From positions 1 to 10,791 of the forward strand of contig CAYQPF010000161.1 of NCBI GenBank assembly GCA_964419225.1: DNA of 10,791 nucleotides, given 5' to 3'. The notes beneath the pieces are model-generated. The model made no database searches, had not been told where the DNA came from, and saw nothing but the letters and a program-made list of their open reading frames with translations. Of the stretch, positions 5,448 to 10,791 are shown in pieces. Origin of the DNA: CAYQPF01 sp964419225. Its GTDB lineage: Bacteria > Cloacimonadota > Cloacimonadia > Cloacimonadales > CAYQPF01. A program made the position numbers and the translations under genes. Numbering within the stretch: position 1 is the stretch's first letter; every line of letters starts with the position of its first letter.

Positions 5448-7127
5448 TTAAGCTCTTGTAAGTTTCCTATATGTTATGCGATTGGGTCTGAATGCTTTAT
5501 CACCCAGCTTTTTGATCCTGTCATCCTCATATTCAGAGAAGTTTCCATCATACCAGCGTACCTGGCTTTCTCCTTCGAATGCCAAAATGTGCGTACAAAT
5601 TCTGTCTAAGAAATAACGATCATGGCTAATCACAACTGCACAACCACCAAAGTCCTGTAATGCTTCCTCTAAAGCTCTGATTGTGTTGACATCCAAATCA
5701 TTGGTAGGCTCATCCAAAAGTAAAAGATTGCCCCCCATTTGCAGAGCCAAAGCAAGTGCCACTCTGTTCTTTTCTCCACCGGAAAGTTCTGAGATTTTGC
5801 GATTGAAATCATTATTGCCAAAATTAAACCGGGATATGTACTGACGTGTATGAATTTCTTTGTCACCCAACATCATCATATCATTCCCCTTACCAATTGT
5901 ATCCAGAATTGACTTTTCCGGATCAAGCTCTCTGATTTGATCTATATAGGAAATTTTTACAGTATCGCCAATTTCAATAACACCGACAGCTGCTTGGATC
6001 TTTTTTGTCAATAGATTGAAGAGTGTTGTTTTACCGGCACCGTTAGGCCCGATAATTCCAACGATTCCACCTGCAGGAAGATCCAGATCAAGATTTTCAA
6101 AAAGTAACTTCTGGTCATAAGCCATGGTCAATCCGGCAGTATGGATAACTTTATCCCCGAGTCTCGGTCCGGCAGGAATAAACAACTCATTAGTTTCATT
6201 ACGCTTTTGATGATCCTGAGATAGTAATTCTTCATATCTGGTAATACGAGCTTTATTCTTTTGATGCTTAGCTTTCGCAGATGTTCTGATCCATTCCAAT
6301 TCACGGGTTAATGCTCTTTGACGTTTGGATTCAGTCTTTTCTTCGGTGGCAAGCTGTTGTGTCTTTTGTTCCAGCCAAGAGGTATAATTACCTCTCCAGG
6401 GAATACCATAACCTTTATCAAGTTCCAGAATCCAACCCGCTACATTATCAAGGAAATATCTATCATGGGTAATGGCTATCACTGTGCCCTTGTATTGTTT
6501 AAGATGTCTTTCCAGCCAGAGGATGGTTTCAGCATCAAGATGGTTGGTCGGTTCATCAAGCAAAAGAATATCAGGTTCCTGAAGCAATAAACGACAGAGT
6601 GCTACTCTTCTTCTTTCACCACCGGAAATATTCATGATCTGCATATCAGCTGGGGGACAACGCAATGATTCCATCGCAAGTTCGAGTCTGCTGTCCAGAT
6701 CCCAGGCATTAGTTGCATCGAGCTTATCCTGAAGATTACCTTGCTTCTCCAGCAATTTGTTCATTTCATCATCTTCCATAGGTTCGCAGAATTTCATATT
6801 GATTTCTTCAAATTGTGCTAATAAATCAACTATTTCCTGTACCCCTTCTTTAACAATATCAATAACAGTCTTCTCTTTATCAATTTGAGGATCCTGTTCT
6901 AAATAACCAATTGTGTAACCTTTGCTCATCGCAACGCGACCAATAAAATCCTTATCCAATCCGGCCATGATCTTCAACAACGAACTCTTTCCCGAGCCGT
7001 TCAAACCAATTACACCTATCTTTGCACCATAATAATATCCCAAAGAGATGTCTTTGAGCACCTGACGATTTCCTGAGTAGATTTTACCTACTCTGTCCAT
7101 CGAATATATAACTTTATTGTCTTCCAT
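5448..7127 (-). CDS. ettA: Energy-dependent translational throttle protein EttA (ABC-F)
   Basis: ABC-F ATPase that binds the ribosomal E site and gates the first elongation step according to ADP/ATP ratio; cytoplasmic, no membrane segments. 559 residues against 555 in E. coli. Domain 1 has Walker A GLNGSGKS (41-48), signature NISGGE (166-171) and Walker B LLLDEP (D191, E192). The basic P-site linker spans about 250-325 and ends in the hallmark KRNETNELFIPAGPRLGDKVI. Domain 2 has Walker A GPNGAGKT (360-367), signature ELSGGE and Walker B LLLDEP (D472, E473). The linker hallmark separates EttA from Uup, YheS and YbiT. The ATG has a strong AGGAG 5 nt upstream. A dyad lies in its leader, at 7156-7183. 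Confidence 0.97.
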   Translation of the reverse strand: MEDNKVIYSMDRVGKIYSGNRQVLKDISLGYYYGAKIGVIGLNGSGKSSLLKIMAGLDKDFIGRVAMSKGYTIGYLEQDPQIDKEKTVIDIVKEGVQEIVDLLAQFEEINMKFCEPMEDDEMNKLLEKQGNLQDKLDATNAWDLDSRLELAMESLRCPPADMQIMNISGGERRRVALCRLLLQEPDILLLDEPTNHLDAETILWLERHLKQYKGTVIAITHDRYFLDNVAGWILELDKGYGIPWRGNYTSWLEQKTQQLATEEKTESKRQRALTRELEWIRTSAKAKHQKNKARITRYEELLSQDHQKRNETNELFIPAGPRLGDKVIHTAGLTMAYDQKLLFENLDLDLPAGGIVGIIGPNGAGKTTLFNLLTKKIQAAVGVIEIGDTVKISYIDQIRELDPEKSILDTIGKGNDMMMLGDKEIHTRQYISRFNFGNNDFNRKISELSGGEKNRVALALALQMGGNLLLLDEPTNDLDVNTIRALEEALQDFGGCAVVISHDRYFLDRICTHILAFEGESQVRWYDGNFSEYEDDRIKKLGDKAFRPNRITYRKLTRA

Positions 7128-7155
7128 GAGGACTCCTTTCTTAAATTTGTAGTTT

Positions 7156-7183
7156 GTTAATTCGATTTTTTAATCAAATTAAC
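7156..7183. promoter_or_regulatory. AT-rich dyad in the ettA leader
   Basis: GTTAATTCGATT (7156-7167) and AATCAAATTAAC (7172-7183) are complementary at 11 of 12 positions around a TTTT loop. It lies in the 78-nt gap between the membrane-protein gene and ettA, about 20 nt before the ettA Shine-Dalgarno. It could be a protein-binding operator or an RNA hairpin. No U-run follows on the minus strand, so it does not look like a terminator for the upstream gene. Confidence 0.4.
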
Positions 7184-7205
7184 TCATGTATTTATTTATT
7201 GTTTA

Positions 7206-7763
7206 TTAAACCATCTTATAGAATATGTTCTTTAGTTTTATCTTTAAAACATACTTATTGAATACTGTTGATAAAATCAGGAAAAATACAAAAGTAGCCA
7301 TCAACATAGGTATCATAGCTAAACTGGTCAAGAATAATCCATCCTGAAAAAAATTGTAAATGACATAACCTCCGAGACTAAGTATCGTTACCATTGAAAA
7401 AACAATAGAATATAGAAAGAGAAATTGACCATATTTATAATGGATTGCTTCTTCTTCGTAGTTTTCAATGTTGATAAATACATTGATATTAGGATTATGT
7501 TCTCTGTTCATTTCATCATTATATCTGATATCCTCTGCCGTTTTATTCAATTGATACGCCACGAATATATTTGTTACTCCAAAAATAGCTTGATTAAGAT
7601 AATAATACCATTCCGGAATACTGTAACTTATCAGGAAATGGTATGCACTAAAATGGATAATATTTACAAATAACATCCCAACTACCATTTTCCAATGAAA
7701 ATAAAACAAAGAAAAAATATTAAAAATAAAGCCTAAGATCGCGGCTAATACTGTACTTTTCAT
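7206..7763 (-). CDS. Small multi-spanning membrane protein, unknown function
   Basis: I do not recognise a family. From the ATG at 7763 it is 185 residues with about five hydrophobic segments (4-22, 25-46, 52-71, 113-136, 144-168) and a hydrophilic loop at 73-112 (KTAEDIRYND through ENYEEEA). The opening MKSTVLAAILGFIFNIFSLFYFHWK resembles the first helix pair of small membrane proteins related loosely to TM2-type proteins. A GTG at 7778 extends the frame by 5 residues, but GGGAGAAGAAG directly before the 7763 ATG gives a good Shine-Dalgarno, so that start is preferred. It is 78 nt upstream of ettA on the same strand; a functional link to ettA is not implied. Confidence 0.75.
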   Translation of the reverse strand: MKSTVLAAILGFIFNIFSLFYFHWKMVVGMLFVNIIHFSAYHFLISYSIPEWYYYLNQAIFGVTNIFVAYQLNKTAEDIRYNDEMNREHNPNINVFINIENYEEEAIHYKYGQFLFLYSIVFSMVTILSLGGYVIYNFFQDGLFLTSLAMIPMLMATFVFFLILSTVFNKYVLKIKLKNIFYKMV

Positions 7764-7796
7764 CTTCTTCTCCCACACATTTTAATACATTTTTAT

Positions 7797-7824
7797 CAAA
7801 TCTATAAAACTGCTAAAATGTCAA
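7797..7824 (-). promoter_or_regulatory. Weak promoter candidate for the membrane-protein gene
   Basis: On the minus strand a perfect TTGACA (plus 7819-7824) is followed, 14 nt later, by TAGATTTG (plus 7797-7804). No good TATAAT hexamer sits at 16-18 nt. The second box resembles the TAnnTTTG element of Bacteroidota promoters, with slightly short spacing. It ends 33 nt before the ATG. The other bases of the 7764-7953 gap show only the palindrome and heptads described separately. Confidence 0.25.
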
Positions 7825-7904
7825 TTACAAAAAGATCGATGTGATTTTTGCCAATAAAAGACAATGTTGTCGTTTATGGATCTGGCTTGTTAGGATTTAT
7901 TACT

Positions 7905-7930
7905 TAGGGACAGAGCATGCCCTGTCTCTC
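7905..7930. repeat. Near-perfect copy of a 26-bp palindrome
   Basis: Left arm TAGGGACAGAGCA, right arm TGCCCTGTCTCTC. It differs at three positions from the perfect palindrome at 9067-9092. The imperfect arms suggest decay of the same element. It stands 24 nt beyond the 3' end of the serine hydrolase gene and runs almost directly into a heptad array. Confidence 0.75.
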
Positions 7931-7932
7931 CC

Positions 7933-7967
7933 CTGACGGCTGACGCCTGACGACTAACGCCTATATA
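7933..7967 (+). repeat. Heptanucleotide tandem repeat overlapping the end of the serine hydrolase gene
   Basis: Units CTGACGG, CTGACGC, CTGACGA, CTAACGC and a decayed CTATATA. The fourth unit supplies the TAG stop codon of the minus-strand serine hydrolase (7954-7956), and the last units encode its final residues (IYRR). The array may therefore have entered or grown at the gene end and set the current stop. Confidence 0.75.
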
Positions 7968-8994
7968 TGGGAATTATCCTGTTCACGATCAAATCCAGAA
8001 TCTTATACCATTGACTCGATGCCTGATTATTGGAAATACCGGACCATTTACTCGTTGTGGTGACCAGCAATCCCAAAGCAGGTACTACTACAATAAACTG
8101 CCCACCGTAACCATTGGCATAATAATATGAAATCGATCCATACTCTCCCTTCCACCAACAATAACCATAATGATGACTGAAAGGATTGTAAGGAGGTGTA
8201 ACAATCTGATTTAAAGTTGATTGACTGATCCATTTTTCTGAAAGAATTCGGATACCCTGATAAATACCTCTATCCAAATAGAGCTGACCAATTTTACGCA
8301 TATCTTTTGTTTTAATCTTTAATCCTGCTCCACAATTATTATATCCCTGGTGATCTGTTTCCCACTTCACCGACTGGATACCCAAATGAATAAATAAATT
8401 AATCTGAGCGAATTTGAAAGTCGTCATCCCGGTTGCTTTCGTAAGAATGACTGATAATAAATGCAAAGCCGCAGTATTATAATTGAATACAGTACCAGGG
8501 ACATTTACAAGAGGTCTGTTGAGTAAATACTGAACCTGATTATCAGCAGAGATCCAGTTATTATACTCATTGACTGAGTTCATCTCATTCCAGGCAAAAC
8601 CGCTGCTCATAGTCAATAAATGTCTGATAGTGATCCGGGCTTTATCAGGGGTGATTATGTATTCAGGTGCTTTCAGGAATTCACCAAGCTGCTGATCTAA
8701 TGAAGACAAGTATCCTTTATCTAAAGCTATGCCAATAAGTATTCCGCTGACAGTTTTTGTCACAGAGCGTACATCATACAAGGTATCAGGACTGCCATTA
8801 TTAAAATATGCATCTCTTCTTAACACCCCGTTGCGGGAAACAGTCAGACTCTTTAGATTGGGAATATGTTTTGCTGATATGATGACCTCGTTCAACCGTA
8901 GGCTATCATTGACAGTATAGTTACTGGAAACCAGTTCTTTCTGGGGACAACCTAAGATAATTACCAAAAGAAGCAGATAGGGGATAAATTTCAT
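7954..8994 (-). CDS. Beta-lactamase-family serine hydrolase, predicted lipoprotein
   Basis: Class C/esterase-like serine hydrolase (PF00144 fold), 346 residues from the chosen start. That ATG begins a lipoprotein signal, MKFIPYLLLLVIILGC, with lipid-modified Cys at C16, so the protein should be membrane-anchored outside the cytoplasm. An in-frame ATG at 9051 adds 19 residues unlike a signal peptide and is rejected; AAAGGA lies 10 nt before the chosen ATG. The catalytic SVTK has S77 and K80, followed by LLTMSSGF. The second motif is FNYNTAALHLL, with Y172 but Thr where YxN has Asn, as in many non-lactamase members. GYGGQF near the C-terminus sits where the third motif is expected. Substrate unknown: D-Ala peptidase, esterase and aminopeptidase relatives all exist, and resistance is not implied. 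Its stop codon lies inside a heptad array. Confidence 0.88.
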   Translation of the reverse strand: MKFIPYLLLLVIILGCPQKELVSSNYTVNDSLRLNEVIISAKHIPNLKSLTVSRNGVLRRDAYFNNGSPDTLYDVRSVTKTVSGILIGIALDKGYLSSLDQQLGEFLKAPEYIITPDKARITIRHLLTMSSGFAWNEMNSVNEYNNWISADNQVQYLLNRPLVNVPGTVFNYNTAALHLLSVILTKATGMTTFKFAQINLFIHLGIQSVKWETDHQGYNNCGAGLKIKTKDMRKIGQLYLDRGIYQGIRILSEKWISQSTLNQIVTPPYNPFSHHYGYCWWKGEYGSISYYYANGYGGQFIVVVPALGLLVTTTSKWSGISNNQASSQWYKILDLIVNRIIPIYRR

Positions 8995-9054
8995 AATTGC
9001 ATCATCCTTTGGAGAAAATATGTGAACATGAGTAACCTGTTGATCACCCAATTG

Positions 9055-9066
9055 CGATAATTATCG
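9055..9066. promoter_or_regulatory. Perfect 12-bp palindrome upstream of the serine hydrolase
   Basis: CGATAATTATCG, a perfect dyad 60 nt upstream of the serine hydrolase ATG and directly abutting the 26-bp palindrome at 9067-9092. It could be an operator for that gene or part of the repeat element. No convincing promoter boxes were found beside it. Confidence 0.35.
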
Positions 9067-9092
9067 TAGAGACAGGGCATGCCCTGTCTCTA
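9067..9092. repeat. Perfect 26-bp palindrome between two minus-strand genes
   Basis: TAGAGACAGGGCA followed immediately by its exact reverse complement TGCCCTGTCTCTA, with no loop. It begins 23 nt past the stop of the FnIII protein gene. A decayed copy is at 7905-7930. The outer TAGAGAC/GTCTCTA arms resemble dispersed palindromes I recall from cyanobacteria and other phyla; that comparison is from memory. It could cruciform or act as a transcript-end hairpin, but no T-run follows. Confidence 0.85.
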
Positions 9093-9099
9093 AATATTC

Positions 9100-9113
9100 C
9101 TAATGCCTGTCTA
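9100..9113 (+). repeat. Two-unit remnant of the heptanucleotide repeat
   Basis: CTAATGC and CTGTCTA, 8 nt after the palindrome and 2 nt before the stop codon of the FnIII gene. Alone this would be unconvincing; the same palindrome-then-heptads order at 7905-7967 supports it. Confidence 0.45.
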
Positions 9114-9115
9114 TA

Positions 9116-10558
9116 TTATCTGATAGAGGTAACTCTGAAGAATTTCTTATTCTCAGGAACTGTTCCACTCCAGGTATTCGTACCACCTGGGACTGTCGCC
9201 ATTTCTGTCCAGATCCCGGAACTTTCAGCTGTATCGCTGGCATAAACCTTGTAAAAATTGGCATCCGGCACGTCCTGCCAATTGATGGTCACCGTAGATT
9301 GTCCCACATCCTGAGTTACCGTTATATTACTTAAGGCAGGTGGTAAAAGATTGAAGGTATTTCCACCAATTGAAGCTATGGCAAAATGTCCTAACTGTGT
9401 TCTGTTAGGTAATTTGATTCTCAACGGATTAGTGCTGACAATGACCGGAGTGTATATATTCCAATTTTCCGAATTAACCAGTTTGTTGGCAATGACTAAA
9501 TTTGCCGGATTTTGAATCCCGACAACATCGGCCAGATCAAAAGTTACATCCACAGAGAAAGTATCTGCATTTGTTCCGACCGACCAGTACCAGGAGTTGA
9601 AAACATTGTCAATAAAAGGCGGAAAATAACCGGGAGGTGTTTCATTAATTCTGTTCAGAAAGTATGACACTGGGATAGTGGGATTGGAAAATCCATTATA
9701 ATTTATATCCAGGATCAGATCCACGATCTCTACTCGATCATAATGAAAAATACCAGGTGTGGGTTGAACTATATCAACAACCATATCCCTGGTAGAACTC
9801 CTGATAATCAAAGTATTATTATAAAATCCCCAATTATCCTGCACGACAGGTGACATGGATGTAAAATCAAATTCTACCTGATTATTTCCGTTGTTGAATT
9901 CGTTGATCCAGGACGGCCAACTGTTTGCCAGATCGATCTGCCCCCAACCTGAGGCTGCCATAGGTGCTCCCGATCCAACTGGTGAAGGATAAGGAACCGT
10001 CATATCAAAATAACAGTTCGTTAATCGCATGGCTGACTCATAACCACCAGCTGTATTTCTTACCATCAACGAACAAATACCCCCTGTGTAAATTCTGTAA
10101 TCTCCGGCCTGTCCTAAGATATCCCAAGGCATTTGGGGATTCACCGTATTAATGTGTTGAAAGTTAGCTAAAAAGAAATTACCCCCAAAACCATTATTCT
10201 CACCAAAAGTAAATTTCACTTGATCAGCACTTGTAAGAATATTAGTGTCCTCTGAGACCATATAGGACTGGGTGGCAGGTGCCGTAAATTCATAACCTGT
10301 TCTGCTCACCCAATGTCTGTGTCCATGTAGGAAATTCAGGTTTTGATAAGCAGAAACCCGGTTTGGAGTCGAAGACCAATAATTCAAATAATCGGGTGGA
10401 GGCCAGGAATTAAACATCCAGGTTCCACCATCCTGTGTTGCAGTTCCCTCCAGAGCAATGGTGATTGAACTTGCAAAAATTGATACGTAAACACCTAAAA
10501 ATAGTAATAAACCAACTAGCAGAAGCTTTCTGCTAACACTCGTTTGCATATAATTCAT
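9116..10558 (-). CDS. Secreted protein of unknown function with C-terminal fibronectin-III-like domain
   Basis: 480 residues. An N-terminal signal peptide is clear: basic RK at 10-11, hydrophobic 12-28, probable cleavage after A29, so the product is exported. The body (30-400) is rich in aromatic residues, Asn and Gly and has the alternating pattern of beta-sheet extracellular proteins; no catalytic motif is recognised. Residues about 330-400 (FSVDVTFDLADVVG through GHFAIASIGG) look like a beta domain common in FCB-type surface proteins. Residues 404-480 look like FnIII: PPALSNITV, INWQDVPDANFYKVYAS, then FFRVTSIR at the end. There is no obvious sorting tail after it. AGGAGG lies only 4 nt before the chosen ATG; the ATG three codons in (10549) is an alternative. 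A promoter candidate stands at 10603-10631. Confidence 0.8.
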   Translation of the reverse strand: MNYMQTSVSRKLLLVGLLLFLGVYVSIFASSITIALEGTATQDGGTWMFNSWPPPDYLNYWSSTPNRVSAYQNLNFLHGHRHWVSRTGYEFTAPATQSYMVSEDTNILTSADQVKFTFGENNGFGGNFFLANFQHINTVNPQMPWDILGQAGDYRIYTGGICSLMVRNTAGGYESAMRLTNCYFDMTVPYPSPVGSGAPMAASGWGQIDLANSWPSWINEFNNGNNQVEFDFTSMSPVVQDNWGFYNNTLIIRSSTRDMVVDIVQPTPGIFHYDRVEIVDLILDINYNGFSNPTIPVSYFLNRINETPPGYFPPFIDNVFNSWYWSVGTNADTFSVDVTFDLADVVGIQNPANLVIANKLVNSENWNIYTPVIVSTNPLRIKLPNRTQLGHFAIASIGGNTFNLLPPALSNITVTQDVGQSTVTINWQDVPDANFYKVYASDTAESSGIWTEMATVPGGTNTWSGTVPENKKFFRVTSIR

Positions 10559-10602
10559 ATATCCTCCTTTAAATACTCACAGTTCAAATTATTTCAAATC
10601 AA

Positions 10603-10631
10603 ATATTAGAACTTAAGTGATTTAGAGTCAA
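10603..10631 (-). promoter_or_regulatory. Sigma70-like promoter for the secreted FnIII protein gene
   Basis: On the minus strand TTGACT (plus 10626-10631), a 17-nt spacer, then TAATAT (plus 10603-10608). Five of six bases match the -35 consensus and four of six the -10. It leaves a leader of about 40 nt that ends in a strong AGGAGG before the ATG. Confidence 0.45.
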
Positions 10632-10745
10632 GAAAAGAATTGAAAATGTTAAATCTGAACTATCCAATAGAAGACATATGTATGGAAAAACTAACTTTTA
10701 TATCCATCCTGAGGAAAATTCTTGACAGAGAGGAATAAAAACAAA

Positions 10746-10775
10746 TTGACTTAATTTTAAATACATTTATATTCT
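10746..10775 (+). promoter_or_regulatory. Promoter candidate pointing off the right edge
   Basis: TTGACT (10746-10751), an 18-nt spacer, TATTCT (10770-10775). A second TTGACA lies 24 nt upstream at 10722-10727 without a matching -10. Would drive a divergent gene beyond the window. The 233-nt region right of the FnIII gene holds no coding sequence I can support. Confidence 0.3.
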
Positions 10776-10791
10776 GTAAGAGTCTAATTAT

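Noticed and set aside
6318..6590. Open frame on the plus strand opposite ettA
   Set aside because: Shadow of the conserved ettA coding region.
7764..7778. GTG start at 7778 for the small membrane protein
   Set aside because: GGGAGAAGAAG within this stretch is the Shine-Dalgarno of the ATG at 7763.
8729..8920. Open frame on the plus strand opposite the serine hydrolase
   Set aside because: Covers the conserved SVTK region in antisense; no independent evidence.
8995..9051. Longer N-terminus for the serine hydrolase, starting at an ATG at 9051
   Set aside because: The extra 19 residues precede a textbook lipoprotein signal (LLLLVIILGC) and are not hydrophobic; the start at 8994 is far more likely.
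10678..10737. Short plus-strand ORFs near the right edge
   Set aside because: Fewer than 20 codons, no Shine-Dalgarno, unremarkable peptides.

Overview
The window is AT-rich and gene-dense, with ordinary bacterial gene structure: Shine-Dalgarno sites, TTG and ATG starts, and short or overlapping gene junctions. A lipoprotein signal peptide, a secreted protein ending in a fibronectin-III-like domain, ettA, and intergenic DNA full of short palindromes and tandem motifs all suggest a Gram-negative-type anaerobe. My best guess is the FCB/Cloacimonadota-like part of the tree. That placement is an impression from protein style; no marker gene here proves it.

Left part (1-2643, plus strand): a selenium/sulfur module. 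It holds a cysteine desulfurase cut by the left edge, a directly abutting DUF3343 protein (the family annotated as putative Se/S carrier) and, after a 462-nt repeat-rich gap, selD (selenophosphate synthase). The probable logic is that the PLP enzyme mobilises S or Se from (seleno)cysteine, the small Cys protein may carry it, and SelD activates it to selenophosphate. The final use of the selenophosphate lies outside the window.

Middle (3010-7763, minus strand, read right to left): a small membrane protein of unknown function, ettA (ABC-F translation factor), an SbcD/Mre11-like metallophosphoesterase, acpS, and a polysaccharide deacetylase with a TTG start. ettA, the SbcD-like gene and acpS are separated by +3 and -1 nt and look co-translated.

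Right part (7954-10558, minus strand): a beta-lactamase-family serine hydrolase lipoprotein, preceded upstream by a 480-residue secreted protein of unknown function with a C-terminal FnIII-like domain. A sigma70-like promoter precedes the latter. A second, plus-strand promoter candidate points off the right edge.

The most unusual content is intergenic. A degenerate heptanucleotide repeat (consensus CTGAYGM) occurs at four sites, each next to a palindrome. Two copies of a composite element (hairpin, spacer, heptads) flank selD in inverted orientation. Two copies of another composite (palindrome of 26 bp, then heptads) flank the serine hydrolase gene in the same order, and one supplies that gene's stop codon. 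Between the DUF3343 gene and selD there is a 150-nt island of hairpins that can be closed by a long-range 8-bp stem. Downstream of selD are two further arrays with 10- and 9-nt units. I see no CRISPR array, rRNA, tRNA, transposase or phage gene, and no obvious defence system.
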